Positions 18,264-27,703 are shown, counted from the stretch's first letter. The stretch: DNA of 64,000 nucleotides from Alistipes ihumii AP11 (GCF_025144665.1 NZ_CP102294.1:2046001-2110000); one strand, 5' to 3'. A program made the numbers and translations. Notes: generated by a model from the sequence alone, not told the origin.

Positions 18264-21200
18264 TTATTCGGCGTAATCGACGCTTTCGATCACGACGGGA
18301 CCGAACAATCCTGCCTTTTGCAACGGAGAGTCGGCTTTCCACGAGTTGATCGCCGCCCATGTCGTGCGTTTGGCTTCCGGCAGATTCAGGTCGCCGATCA
18401 GGCGGTTGAGCCATGTGTTGACCACCTCGATCTCGACCTCGTTGTCGCCGGCTTTCACCAGATCGGTGATGTCGAGCGTGTAAGGCGCCGTCCACAGGCC
18501 GCCGGCATCCTGACCGTTCACCTTGACGCGCGCCATGGCGACGAAATCGCCCAAGTCGATCAGAATGTGGTTGCCGTCCGGAGCCGCGTCGAGCTTGAAC
18601 GAGCTCTTGTAGACGGCCGTGCCCGAGTAGTATTTGATCAGGTCGTCGGAGTTCGTCGTCCAGTCGGTCAGCGCTTCGAATACGACGGGTTCCTTCGGGC
18701 CGCGTACCTTGTCGAGGAAGTCGACGGTCCACGGGCCGTCGAGCCGGGCGATCTGTACCGGCGTCGGGTAGTTGGCCTCCACGCCGCCGTCCGACGGCTG
18801 TCCCGCCGCGTCGAAGAACACGACGAAGGCGCTCTCATACGGCGCGAGCTTCATCGGCACGGCTGTCGCGCCTTCCTTCTGCTCGAAGGCGGGCAGCTTG
18901 CGGATTTCGCCCGTCGCGGCGCTCCACAGTTCGGGCTGCTTGCCGGTCACGCGGAACTCGGGCGTCACCTCGATCGTCCGGTCGCTCTGGTTCGAAACGA
19001 AGTAGATGTCGCCGTTCTCGAGCGTACGGTGGCCGTAATGTACGGGAGCTCCGTCCGGAATCCGGCAGTCGGGGATGCAGTCGATCAGCGCAAAGGCTTC
19101 TTCCATCGTCATGCCGTTGAGGATCATACCCTTGCCGACTTTCCGCGACTTGACGTTCACGCCGTCCACATCGCCCCAGATTTCAGCGGCCATCTGCCGG
19201 ACTTGCTCGTCGGCCTCGGGCTGGTTCTGCAGGCTCGGCGAGCGGCTGGGCTGCGGTCCCATCACCACGGCTCCCTGCTCGATCAGCTGCTTGATCTTCG
19301 CGAGCAGTTCGGGACGCATCGTTTCGAGTTGCGGAAGCACCAGTATGCGGTATTGCGTACCGTGCGGCAGCGTGATCTTGCCGTCCTGTACGGTCATGTA
19401 TTTCTCGATCACCTCGGCGTTCATGTAGTCGAACTGGTAGCCTGCGGGCAGAGCCGGATCGGTCACGCCCGTCATCTTCGGGGCGTCCTCGCCGATGAAG
19501 TAAGCCGCATCGGCCACGTTCAGCCCCTGCTGGAGCATGAAGTTCACTCGCTTGAGGTATGCCGTGAAGACATCCATCTGAGAGAACCATGTGTTGTGAC
19601 GGTTGAATTCGTTGCTGAACCACGCGTTGATACCCGGTTCGCGGTCGTCGGGCTGCGAGATGTAGACGTGCAGCAGCGTGTTGTTGATGCCTTCGGCGAA
19701 GAAGCGGTCGCTGCGCTGCTTCATCATGCGCGGATAGCGGGTGAACGGAGCGGCTGCGGCCGTATTCGATTCGGCCGAAATCTTACGCTTGCCGTAGATA
19801 TGTCCGCACGACGAGGCGGCGCGGTTCTCGATGTCGCCCAGCTCGCCCTCGCTCCAGAACTCGCCTCCGATTTCGTCGGACTGGCCGCCGTACATCAGGA
19901 ATTCGCCGGGGAAGCCCCAGTGCCCGTAGTTTTCGAGCCATGTATGCAGTCCGTGCTCGTGACTGACGTCGCGCAGACCGCCCACGTAATCATAGGCCAC
20001 CTTGTCGGCCACCATACGGCGCACGTCCCACAGGAAGCGGTCCGACGCTTCTTGACTGCCGACCACCACGCCCTCGTAAACGGGCAGATAAGGCGTCGGG
20101 TCGTAGCCGTAGCGGGTTTTGAACTCTTCGATCATGCCGTCGGTGAAGTTCTGTCCGCCGGTCTCGTAGCTGTCCTGAACGACTACGCGGAACGTCTTGC
20201 GGTCCTCGGCCGGAATGCGGCGCAGAATTTCGCCCATATGGGCATCGAAGTGGGCGGCGGCATGCTCGCGGCTCATCTTGTCGATTTCGAAGCCGGTAGC
20301 CTCGGGCGAAGCCGGAGAGTTCGTCGTGCCGGTCGGCGTCATACCCATGCGCAGGATGACCCATTCGCCTTCGGGTGCGTCCCACGTCAGCGTTCCGTCC
20401 TCGGCCATGTACTGCGAAATATCCTGCACGCTGGCCGGATCGACGACGGTCGCCGGGTCGTCCACGACGGGCTGTGCCGGCCACTGATAGTCTTTCCAGT
20501 AAGGCAGCGGGGTCGGGTGCATCTTGGCCAGCGATTTTTCTTTATAGCGCTCGACGCGCGGAGCTTCCGACAGGGTCACCTCGGCCAGTCCGGCGCTGCC
20601 GGTCGCTTCGGTGAGAACGAGACGGAAATCGGTGCCGGTCGTCGCAGGGATCGAGACGATCACCGGAGCGTACGGGTCGAATCCGACGTTCAGCGCGGTA
20701 TTCAGCCGGTCCAACGTGAATCGGGAGAGCGTGCGGTAAGCATCGTTCTCCTTGACCTGCAGTTCGCCCTGCATCGACATCGAACGTTCGGCGGGGCGTA
20801 CGGTCAGGCTGCGCGCTGTGAACGGGGTCTCGGCTTTCAGGTCGATCGTGAGCCGGCCGTTCTTCGGCAAGTCGACGCTTGTTTTCGGGTCGCCGTCGAT
20901 TACCTTGGCGATGCCTGCGACCTGAGGAGCCGATACGACCGATGCGTTCGACGCGTTCAGCGTAACTCCGTCGCCTTTCGGCGCGGGATATGCGATCACT
21001 CGGACGTCCTGAAACTGATCGACCGGCTTATCGAGTTTGAGGCTGACCTTCTGGGGACCTTTTACTCGGGTTTCCGACGAGGCCAGATAGCGCATCGCCT
21101 GTTCGGGTTTTACCCACGGGCCTCCCGACTGGCTCCAGCCGGGGGAGTTGAATATGCCGATCTCGATGTCCAGTTCGGTCGCTTTTTTCAGTGCGGTGTG

Positions 21201-21518
21201 GAGAACGTCCCACCATTCGTCACTGAGCATCTTGACGTTGCCGTAAGGTACGTCGTCCTGACCGATGTTGCCGATGAACGCCCGGTTGATACCGGCCTTT
21301 TTCATCGACTCGAGGTCCTTGACGACGCCCTCCTTCGAGATGTTGTTCGATATCCAGTACCAGTAAACGCTCGTCTGGATCGAGTCGGGCGGAGTGACGA
21401 ATCCCGAAGCCAGCGCTTCGCGGGATACGTAGCCCGGGCTTGCCGCCTTGTCGGTACAGCAGGAGGCCAGCGCGGCTCCCGCCAGTGCGCAAAGCGAAAG
21501 TTTTGCGATTTTCTTCAT
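18264..21518 (-). CDS. GH106-like alpha-L-rhamnosidase
   Basis: A 1,084-residue lipoprotein (lipobox region LAGAALASCC, about residue 19-20). The N-terminal half has the GH106 barrel opening PPDSIQTSVYWYWISNNISKEGVVKDLESMKKAGI and GIFNSPGWSQSGGPWV. The central region has WLENYGHWGFPGEFLMYGGQSDEIGGEFW. The C-terminus is a GH2-like sugar-binding sandwich (YYSGTAVYKSSF, ITDLVKAGDNEVEIEVVNTWLNRLIGD). The family removes terminal alpha-L-rhamnose from pectins or other rhamnosides. No SusC/D is adjacent; it lies between two other glycan genes. Confidence 0.88.
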   Translation of the reverse strand: MKKIAKLSLCALAGAALASCCTDKAASPGYVSREALASGFVTPPDSIQTSVYWYWISNNISKEGVVKDLESMKKAGINRAFIGNIGQDDVPYGNVKMLSDEWWDVLHTALKKATELDIEIGIFNSPGWSQSGGPWVKPEQAMRYLASSETRVKGPQKVSLKLDKPVDQFQDVRVIAYPAPKGDGVTLNASNASVVSAPQVAGIAKVIDGDPKTSVDLPKNGRLTIDLKAETPFTARSLTVRPAERSMSMQGELQVKENDAYRTLSRFTLDRLNTALNVGFDPYAPVIVSIPATTGTDFRLVLTEATGSAGLAEVTLSEAPRVERYKEKSLAKMHPTPLPYWKDYQWPAQPVVDDPATVVDPASVQDISQYMAEDGTLTWDAPEGEWVILRMGMTPTGTTNSPASPEATGFEIDKMSREHAAAHFDAHMGEILRRIPAEDRKTFRVVVQDSYETGGQNFTDGMIEEFKTRYGYDPTPYLPVYEGVVVGSQEASDRFLWDVRRMVADKVAYDYVGGLRDVSHEHGLHTWLENYGHWGFPGEFLMYGGQSDEIGGEFWSEGELGDIENRAASSCGHIYGKRKISAESNTAAAAPFTRYPRMMKQRSDRFFAEGINNTLLHVYISQPDDREPGINAWFSNEFNRHNTWFSQMDVFTAYLKRVNFMLQQGLNVADAAYFIGEDAPKMTGVTDPALPAGYQFDYMNAEVIEKYMTVQDGKITLPHGTQYRILVLPQLETMRPELLAKIKQLIEQGAVVMGPQPSRSPSLQNQPEADEQVRQMAAEIWGDVDGVNVKSRKVGKGMILNGMTMEEAFALIDCIPDCRIPDGAPVHYGHRTLENGDIYFVSNQSDRTIEVTPEFRVTGKQPELWSAATGEIRKLPAFEQKEGATAVPMKLAPYESAFVVFFDAAGQPSDGGVEANYPTPVQIARLDGPWTVDFLDKVRGPKEPVVFEALTDWTTNSDDLIKYYSGTAVYKSSFKLDAAPDGNHILIDLGDFVAMARVKVNGQDAGGLWTAPYTLDITDLVKAGDNEVEIEVVNTWLNRLIGDLNLPEAKRTTWAAINSWKADSPLQKAGLFGPVVIESVDYAE

Positions 21519-21828
21519 GGGTCTTTAAATGGTATTTAGGTGTTTTGGTTTCGCTGCTCGTGGGGCTCGCATGCGTCCGACGCCGAAACGCACTCCGGCC
21601 ACCGAAAGCCGGTGGCGCGCGGGTTACGCATTGTCCCGAGCGTAAAAATAAGCATTTTAGTCCGCTCGAACAAGCTTTGCCGGCGATTCGCTGCCGTTTT
21701 TCGCAACTATTTTTCTTCGGCAAGGGCGTTTCTTCTGTCCCCGAGCCGGGCGATGCGGACGATACGGCCGGCTCGGGCGGGTGCCCGGCCGGCCGTGCCG
21801 TTTATCGGAGAAGCGTTGTTTTCGGGAG
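21519..21828 (-). other. 310-base gap between two glycosidase genes
   Basis: It holds a GC-rich hairpin, ACGGCCGGC (21764-21772) with GCCGGCCGT (21788-21796), downstream of the 21829-23637 gene on the minus strand. There is no T-run. No ORF is convincing. Confidence 0.45.
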
Positions 21829-23637
21829 TTACAGCGTGGAGTAGACGAAGTTGAAGCGTCCGCCGGGAGCGGTGTCGCCGTTGACGTAGAAGTCCATGAT
21901 GTTGCCGTTCTCCTGCATGTTGTCGTTCCACTTGAATTCGATATCGACCCGGTCGTCTGTCAGCCCGAGAATGCTCCGGGCGATCGATAGTTCGAGCTTG
22001 TCGCCGCTGACGGCCATGGCCGCTTCTCCGGCCTTCTCCCATTCCCAGCGTCCGCCGACGTTGCGCTCGACGATCGCCTTGCGTCCGTCCGGCGACAGAC
22101 GGTTGACGATCACGTCGTATCCGTTCCAGCCCGTCGAGCGGTCGCGGTCCGTGTCGATCAGCAGCATCATCCAGTTGCGGTCGGTGCTGGGCGTGAGCCG
22201 GTCGGCCGTCTCGACGTAGAAATAGAGGTTATTGTCATCGCGCGCCACTTTCGCTCCGACGATGTCGTTGCGGCCCGTGTTGTTCACGTAATATTCGCTG
22301 TATCGGCCCCGGTGGTCGCGGTGCATCGTGTTGCCCCGGTAATGACGGTAATAGGGCGCCACGTCGTTCCAGCCGTCGGCGCGGCCGATGCGGATCGTTT
22401 TCGGAGCCGAGGGCTTTTCCGGTGCGTCCATGCCTTTGAATTTCCGGACTTTGTCAACGAGTTGCAGATAGTATACGTCGCCTCGGTCACCCCAGCCGGC
22501 ATTGGGCTCGATGTCGCGGCTGCAGTTCCAGTTGTACTGATCGACGAACGAGAACGGATCGCCGTTCCAGCTATCCTTGGGCAACCATTGTCCGGCGATG
22601 AACTCGTTCCAGCCCGTCACGAAGACCAGCTCCGGATCGAGCTCGTAGGCGCGTTCCCACTGCTCGTCGAAGTTCCAGCCGTACAGGTATCCGTCCACGC
22701 GCGGATCGAAGCCGTTGCGCACGCTGAAGTTGCGGCCGTAGGCGTCTTTGACGTTGAACGCTCCGCAGTGTCCTTTCCGGTCGGGCGACGTGTTCTGCGC
22801 GATGCCGACGGCCACCTGTTCGAAGTCGCCGTCCGGGCTTTTGACGTATCCGTGCTGCGGATAGACCTCGAGCCAGCCCCATTGGTCGTTGCGCGTCGGG
22901 CCGTCGACGTAGTCGGGCTGGCCGGGGCGGAACGTGAAGAAATCGGCGATCGCCCGGTCGGTGGGCGAGTCGGTCAGGTTGTCGGGATAGGCCATGATAC
23001 AGGGTTTGCCTTTCCAGACGAACCACAGGTTTTCGTAGCGTCCGGGCTTGTACAGGTCGTTATAGAGCTGCCGCAGCGAGACGAGCGAGTGCGGAGCCGG
23101 GCCGAACGGGAGCATGAAAGCTATTTTCGGAACGTTCACCCCGTCTTTCTGCGCCTGATCCCAGGTTTTGAGCAACGCTTCGTAGGAGTCCTGCCATGTC
23201 AGGCTTCCGTTCGTACAGTCGAAGAACACGGCATCGACGCCTGCGTCGGCCAGCATTTCGGCGTGCTTGCGAAGCACCCACGGGTCGGTCGTCTTGTAGT
23301 ATCCCAACAGGGGCTGTTCCCAGAAGAAAAAGCCGGGTTGCTTCGTGCCCCATGCCGGATGATGGTAGTCTTTCATCGCCTCGGGATGCTGTCGGACGAT
23401 TTCGGTGATGTTCTTGACACGGTAGGTCGTGTCGTCGTTTCCCTGATGCCATGTCCAGTAGAACATGGCGACGAACTTGTCGGGCTTCTTGGCACCTGCT
23501 TCCTGGTAGTCGCGCACCTTGCGGCCGAGCGCGTCCGTCGCGGCCCACGAGTCGCTGCCGACCGTCTGGGCCGGAGCCGTTCCGCCGAGCAATAGCGCTC
23601 CCGCGCACAGGCTCGGCCATAATTTTTTCGGTTTCAT
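21829..23637 (-). CDS. GH71/99-like exported protein with C-terminal CBM9-like domain
   Basis: A 602-residue secreted protein; signal peptide ends near APAQ (residue 24). The barrel-like part (about 50-380) has FVAMFYWTWHQGNDD, HAEMLADAGVDAVFFDCTNG and FVTGWNEFIAGQW, features of the GH71/GH99/WbsX superfamily. The C-terminal 190 residues (DDNNLYFYVETADRLTP, WMMLLIDTDRDRSTGWNGYD, LELSIARSILGL) match the DOMON/CBM9 pattern. Activity is unknown. Divergent in detail from the WbsX pair at 33.8-36.3 kb, but likely of the same fold. Confidence 0.75.
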   Translation of the reverse strand: MKPKKLWPSLCAGALLLGGTAPAQTVGSDSWAATDALGRKVRDYQEAGAKKPDKFVAMFYWTWHQGNDDTTYRVKNITEIVRQHPEAMKDYHHPAWGTKQPGFFFWEQPLLGYYKTTDPWVLRKHAEMLADAGVDAVFFDCTNGSLTWQDSYEALLKTWDQAQKDGVNVPKIAFMLPFGPAPHSLVSLRQLYNDLYKPGRYENLWFVWKGKPCIMAYPDNLTDSPTDRAIADFFTFRPGQPDYVDGPTRNDQWGWLEVYPQHGYVKSPDGDFEQVAVGIAQNTSPDRKGHCGAFNVKDAYGRNFSVRNGFDPRVDGYLYGWNFDEQWERAYELDPELVFVTGWNEFIAGQWLPKDSWNGDPFSFVDQYNWNCSRDIEPNAGWGDRGDVYYLQLVDKVRKFKGMDAPEKPSAPKTIRIGRADGWNDVAPYYRHYRGNTMHRDHRGRYSEYYVNNTGRNDIVGAKVARDDNNLYFYVETADRLTPSTDRNWMMLLIDTDRDRSTGWNGYDVIVNRLSPDGRKAIVERNVGGRWEWEKAGEAAMAVSGDKLELSIARSILGLTDDRVDIEFKWNDNMQENGNIMDFYVNGDTAPGGRFNFVYSTL

Positions 23638-23640
23638 AAA

Positions 23641-23661
23641 AATAGGGTTTGGTTAGGTTAA
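23641..23661 (-). promoter_or_regulatory. Leader motif AACCTAACCAAACCC before the GH71/99-like gene
   Basis: The minus-strand copy of the motif seen at 16351, ending a few bases before the ATG at 23637. Confidence 0.45.
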
Positions 23662-23926
23662 TGCGCGGATCGGTCCGATCCGCCGCAATCGCCTTGGGTG
23701 GAAACGATTGCCTGCAACAGTAAAGATATGAAATGTCTGTGAGTTATGCAACGTTCGGCGAAAATCTTCGTTCTGTCTGCGGGAAAATGCCCGGCTTTCG
23801 AGTCTGTTGTCATGAAGCGCACGGGAAAGACGATCCGTCGGAGGCAATCGGGAGCTCCGGAAATAGTCCTGTATCTCGGGCGAGCGAAATATTTCCAGGG
23901 AAAGGCTGCCGGAATAAAACGAAACG

Positions 23927-23942
23927 CGGCCCGCTCGGGCCG
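23927..23942 (-). terminator. Terminator of the methyltransferase gene
   Basis: CGGCCC and GGGCCG form a 6-bp GC stem with a GCTC loop. The minus strand continues GCGTTTCGTTTTATTCC, a usable T-rich tail. Confidence 0.6.
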
Positions 23943-23975
23943 TTCGATACATCGGATATGTGGTGGGAAAGCGCG

Positions 23976-25220
23976 CTACTCTTTTTTCAGGATGACGATG
24001 TATTCGCTGTGCATCGTGTTCATGTTGGCGCCTTTCTTGTTCGAGGGGCTCGTGACGCTCGGCATCCGTTTGCCGGTGATCGACCGGACGTAGGTATGCT
24101 CGTGCCGGAAGCCGTTCTGCTCGAACATCTCGGCCGTAAAATGATCCAAAGGGATCTGTATTCCTTTGACGGTACGGTTTCCGACGACATAGCAGACCCT
24201 GCCGCCGCTACGCACGACGCTCGATACATGGGCGATGGAGCGGTGGTAGTCGTCCAGAAAGGTCATGACTTCCACGTATCTGCGCTGGTCGACCTCCTTG
24301 ATCTGCTCGAGCTCGCGGGCGATCGTTTCCGTGCGGAAGGAAAATTCCGTCTTGAGTTGGCCGCCCATCAGCAGCGAGTCGATCTTTTGCGCGTTCTCGA
24401 ACTGGAACCACTCGTTGGTCCAGCGTGAGAACTGGCCGTAAGCCACTGTCGTCTTGCTGTCGCCGTACGGAGGGGATGTGATGACCATATCGGCCTTGCG
24501 CCCCTTGAATATCCGTTGCGGAATGCCGTCGATCGTATTGAAGTTCGATACGACCGTCCGGCCGGGATGCGCGACGGTGCTGTAGGCCGAAAGCCCTCCC
24601 AGATTGCGCTGTACTTTGCGAATGAACAGCTTGAAAGGATCGACGTCGAACTTGCTGATTTTCGAGGGCGCTATCCGGTAGCGTTTGAACTCGCCGTTGC
24701 GCGTGTAGGAGGATTCGCGGATTACTTCCGACAAGGCCAGACGGAAAAAGTTTACGAACGAGCGGTCGGCGTGCGCGTCGATCAGGTCGGTCAGGAATCG
24801 CAGCTTGGCGAGGTTTTCCGCACTGTACCAGTAATCGGCTTTTGTGATATGGTCGTAACAGTATTCGCCCTGCAATCGGGGATCGTACGTTTCGAGCCGC
24901 TCGGTCAGGAACTGCAGGAACTCTTTCAGCCGGTTTGCGTCGTATCTTGTGGTTTTCACCTCGGCGATCAGACAGGCCAGCGGGTTGATGTCGGTTCCGA
25001 TCGAGTCGATCCCTTGGACGGAGGCCTCCACCAGCGACGTGCCCGAGCCCATGTAGGGATCGAACAGCAGCCCGAAATGTCCTTCCGGGCGGTACTCGTT
25101 GAGCAGCTTTCTGGCGATCTGCGGAATCATCATAGCCGGGTAGTTATGATAGCCGTGCGTGTACTCCTTGGTATTCACGTTCTTGAAGTCCCATTCGGAG
25201 GAGTATGTTCTTGGATACAT
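23976..25220 (-). CDS. Type II DNA methyltransferase, probably N4-cytosine
   Basis: A 414-residue modification enzyme of the adjacent nuclease. The AdoMet-binding motif I is FDPYMGSGTS (53-62) and catalytic motif IV is TSPPYGDS (248-255), a SPPY form usual for N4-cytosine methylases. The motif I-to-IV spacing is large (about 190 residues) and holds a putative recognition region. Being paired with an MvaI/BcnI-type nuclease, it likely protects a CCNGG-like site (inference). It is divergent from the control and nuclease genes. Confidence 0.92.
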   Translation of the reverse strand: MYPRTYSSEWDFKNVNTKEYTHGYHNYPAMMIPQIARKLLNEYRPEGHFGLLFDPYMGSGTSLVEASVQGIDSIGTDINPLACLIAEVKTTRYDANRLKEFLQFLTERLETYDPRLQGEYCYDHITKADYWYSAENLAKLRFLTDLIDAHADRSFVNFFRLALSEVIRESSYTRNGEFKRYRIAPSKISKFDVDPFKLFIRKVQRNLGGLSAYSTVAHPGRTVVSNFNTIDGIPQRIFKGRKADMVITSPPYGDSKTTVAYGQFSRWTNEWFQFENAQKIDSLLMGGQLKTEFSFRTETIARELEQIKEVDQRRYVEVMTFLDDYHRSIAHVSSVVRSGGRVCYVVGNRTVKGIQIPLDHFTAEMFEQNGFRHEHTYVRSITGKRMPSVTSPSNKKGANMNTMHSEYIVILKKE

Positions 25221-25238
25221 TATGGAATTAATTTAGTG

Positions 25239-25246
25239 CAAATATA
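25239..25246 (-). promoter_or_regulatory. -7 element of the methyltransferase gene
   Basis: The minus strand reads TATATTTG, matching TAnnTTTG, 19 bases upstream of the start. No good -33 box is present; the region upstream is the C-box-like inverted repeat. Confidence 0.55.
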
Positions 25247-25257
25247 GCAAATACTCT

Positions 25258-25310
25258 CACATTGAGGGCGGCAAATACGGGATAAATTCATATATTGCCC
25301 TCAGAATGTG
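25258..25310. promoter_or_regulatory. Imperfect inverted repeat in the divergent R-M promoter
   Basis: CACATTGAGGGC (25258-25269) and GCCCTCAGAATGTG (25297-25310) are complementary apart from a two-base bulge. The pair brackets 27 AT-rich bases between the methyltransferase and control-gene starts. It is well placed to be the operator of the control protein, but that role is inferred. Confidence 0.55.
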
Positions 25311-25322
25311 TGCAATGTCATT

Positions 25323-25616
25323 ATGAAAACCGATTTTCAGCTGCGGGTTATCAACATCATCCGCGAACTGAGGCAGGGGCAAAATGCAAGCCAGGCTTAC
25401 GTGGCCGAGCTGCTCGATCTGCGAAGCTCCGGACTGGTCGGCAATATCGAGAGTCCGCGTTTCCCTCACAAGTATACGCTCAAGCAGCTTTCCGTCCTAT
25501 GCGAGGCTTTTCAGTACCCGTTCGAGAACCTGTTTCTCGACGAAAAGGAGACGCTATTGCCTTATAAGGAGCGTATCAAACTGCTAATCAATAAAATTAT
25601 CGACTATGATGGATGA
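25323..25616 (+). CDS. XRE-family helix-turn-helix protein, R-M controller candidate
   Basis: A 97-residue protein starting at MKTDFQLRV. The HTH core is QNASQAYVAELLDLRSSGLVGNIESPRFPHKYTLKQLSVLCEAF, an XRE/Cro-type five-helix pattern, with a short C-terminal extension. It sits directly before the nuclease gene, overlaps it by 11 bases, and is divergent from the methyltransferase, the classical arrangement of C proteins that delay nuclease expression. An in-frame upstream codon at 25308 is less likely because it would fall inside the inverted repeat. Confidence 0.82.
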   Translation: MKTDFQLRVINIIRELRQGQNASQAYVAELLDLRSSGLVGNIESPRFPHKYTLKQLSVLCEAFQYPFENLFLDEKETLLPYKERIKLLINKIIDYDG

Positions 25617-26352
25617 GAATTTGATTGTCGAAAAATTCCGTGAGATCAAGGAACTGGGGTTCGTCAAAAGCAAGCGGCCTTACAGTACGGGGATAGGCAA
25701 GACTTTCGAGGATTACCTGGGGGTTACCGAGAACAACGAGATCGGGCCCGATTTCGCCGGGTTCGAGGTGGTCAGCAAGCGCACGCAGACCTCGACTTTC
25801 CTTTCGCTGTTCACCAAAAGCCCGTCGCATCCTCGCAGCGTCAATACGATTCTGCTCGAGCGATACGGCGAGGAATACGAAGGATATCCCGGAATGCGAA
25901 AGCTCCATACGTCGGTTTTCGCCGGCAAGTTCAATACTTACCGCAATGCCTACGGTTTCCGGATCGTCAATGACACGCAAGGTAAAAAGATCGTGCTCGA
26001 GGTCAGCTCGCTCCCGGAGATGGAAGTGATCGATTCGAGCGTCTATTGGACCTACCACGATCTGGAGCAGTGCCTGCTGACGAAGCTCAAGGCGCTGTTC
26101 TTCGTGTATGCCGACTCGGATATGCGCGACGGCACCGAGTATTTTCATTACACTCAGGCCGATATTTATCTCGATCCCTCGCTCGAGAACCTGCTGAAGC
26201 TGATCGACCGGGGCCGACTGATGATCGATATCCGGATCGGGTCGTATAAAACCGGCAAGATGAAAGGCAAGCCGCACGATCACGGTACCGGTTTCCGCAT
26301 CCGGCCGGAGGATTTGTCGCTGCTCTACGAGCATCACCTGCATATCGACTGA
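25606..26352 (+). CDS. MvaI/BcnI-family restriction endonuclease
   Basis: A 248-residue PD-(D/E)XK nuclease. The family signature starts at GIGKTFEDYLG (E35) and continues GPDFAGFEVVSKR, giving D49 and E54. In MvaI-type enzymes Glu-X-Lys follows; here the residue two after E54 is Val56 and the Lys comes at 58, so the catalytic lysine may be replaced or shifted. The C-terminal half has HDHGTGFRIRPEDL. The family cuts CCWGG or CCSGG as monomers. Whether this one is active is open. Confidence 0.88.
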   Translation: MMDENLIVEKFREIKELGFVKSKRPYSTGIGKTFEDYLGVTENNEIGPDFAGFEVVSKRTQTSTFLSLFTKSPSHPRSVNTILLERYGEEYEGYPGMRKLHTSVFAGKFNTYRNAYGFRIVNDTQGKKIVLEVSSLPEMEVIDSSVYWTYHDLEQCLLTKLKALFFVYADSDMRDGTEYFHYTQADIYLDPSLENLLKLIDRGRLMIDIRIGSYKTGKMKGKPHDHGTGFRIRPEDLSLLYEHHLHID

Positions 26353-26444
26353 CGCTGTCGCCGGGCGTTCCGGCCGGAAATCCGAGTCCGCCCGCCGTCT
26401 TTCGGTCTGTGCGGGCGATTCGGTCCTGTAACCCGGAAAGTTTA

Positions 26445-26476
26445 TTTGCAACGTCGGTTCCCGTTCGCTATCTTTA
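26445..26476 (+). promoter_or_regulatory. Promoter of the GDPD gene
   Basis: TTTG (26445-26448), 20 bases, TATCTTTA (26469-26476). It leaves a 5' leader of about 95 bases. Confidence 0.7.
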
Positions 26477-26579
26477 CGGACGTATTCGGTTATGAGAACA
26501 TGCTGGATACGGGGGGCGCCATGCGCTTGTTTTTCGTTCGACTCGGATATAAGTCTAACTCGTTAAATATATAATTGAA

Positions 26580-27350
26580 ATGAAAATCGGTAAATTGTTT
26601 CTGACCGCGGTAACTTTCTGTTCTGTCGCTTCGCTGCAAGCCCAATCCGAGACCCAAATCGTCGCGCATCGGGGATATTGGAAAACCGAGGGATCGGCCC
26701 AGAATTCCATCGCTTCGCTCGAAAAGGCGATCGAAATCGGGTGCCGGGGCTCGGAAATCGATTTGATTCTGACGACCGACGGCGTGCTCGTGTTGCATCA
26801 CGACGATGCGATCGCCGGCAAGCGGGTGGATGCGAGCACCTATGCCGAAATCAAGGACGTCAAGCTGTCCAACGGCGAATCCCTGCCGACGTTCGACGCC
26901 TTTCTGGCTGTCGCCCGGAAGCAGAAAGGCACCAAGCCGATCATCGAGATCAAGCCCCATCAGACCAAGCAGAAGGAGGATGCGGCCGTCCGTGCCGCGC
27001 TGGACGCCGTTCGCCGTGCGGGGATGAACAAGCGGGTCGAGTATATCTCGTTTTCGAAGAACATTTGCGAGCAGTTGATAGCGAACGGCCCCAAAGGAAT
27101 CAAGGTGGCTTATCTGGGCGGCGACCTGTCGCCCCGGGAGCTCGCCGAGCGGGGATATACCGGACTCGACTATCATATCGGCACGATGCGGGCCCATGAG
27201 GAGTGGTTCGACGAAGCGAGGAAGTTGGGCCTCGAGATCAATGTCTGGACCGTCAATGACGAGGAATCGATGAAATACCTGATCGGGAAAGGTGTCGATT
27301 ACATCACGACCGACGAACCCGAGCTGTTGCAGAGCCTTCTCGGCAAGTAG
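26580..27350 (+). CDS. Glycerophosphodiester phosphodiesterase
   Basis: A 256-residue exported enzyme; signal peptide ends at LQAQ (residue 22). The GDPD motifs are AHRG (H30, R31), EIDL (E59, D61) and LHHDD (H74), which bind the catalytic metal and phosphate. The C-terminal barrel strands include KPIIEIKPH, GLEINVWTVND and VDYITTDEPELL. It would hydrolyse glycerophosphodiesters from phospholipid turnover in the periplasm. It stands alone with its own promoter. Confidence 0.94.
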   Translation: MKIGKLFLTAVTFCSVASLQAQSETQIVAHRGYWKTEGSAQNSIASLEKAIEIGCRGSEIDLILTTDGVLVLHHDDAIAGKRVDASTYAEIKDVKLSNGESLPTFDAFLAVARKQKGTKPIIEIKPHQTKQKEDAAVRAALDAVRRAGMNKRVEYISFSKNICEQLIANGPKGIKVAYLGGDLSPRELAERGYTGLDYHIGTMRAHEEWFDEARKLGLEINVWTVNDEESMKYLIGKGVDYITTDEPELLQSLLGK

Positions 27351-27630
27351 CGGTCAGAGGCGTCCGCCGGTCTGCTTGGCTCAAAGGGGCGACCTTTTAC
27401 GTTTCGTATGGCATGGCCGGGAGTGTCCGTTCGGATCCGGGAAGGGGGCGGTGTTCCGGCCTTTGCCTTTACGGATTGTTGGTCATGATTGGCGTGTCGC
27501 ATATGCTTCTGATAATCAGTAATTTATGCGATCAACGCATGGTCCGGCGAAAAAAAATGAAAGTTTTTGCCGGAAATTCGGGAAATTTTTCCCAAATTTG
27601 CACTCGCAATTCCGCAAGGATGCGCGCGTT

Positions 27631-27703
27631 GCCAAAATAGCTCAGTCGGTAGAGCATTTCATTCGTAACGAAAAGGTCGTGGGTTCGAGTCCCACTTTTG
27701 GCT
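27631..27703 (+). tRNA. tRNA-Thr (anticodon CGT)
   Basis: A 73-base cloverleaf: acceptor GCCAAAA/TTTTGGC, D-arm GCTC/GAGC, anticodon loop TTCGTAA with CGT at 27664-27666, T-arm GTGGG-TTCGAGT-CCCAC and discriminator T. The anticodon stem has one A-C mismatch next to the loop. CCA is not encoded. It reads ACG. Confidence 0.95.

Larger units (their letters stand above)
23638..23975 (+). other. 338-base junction between the glycan genes and the R-M island
   Basis: No supported gene. It holds the leader motif of the 21829-23637 gene, a possible minus-strand -7 box near 23720 (TATCTTTA) and the methyltransferase terminator at 23927. Confidence 0.4.

Noticed and set aside
17970-21539. Very long plus-strand open frame (1,189 codons)
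   Set aside because: It is antisense to the GH106-like gene, which has clear domains and a lipobox. The plus-strand translation is Arg/Val/His-rich with no family feature.
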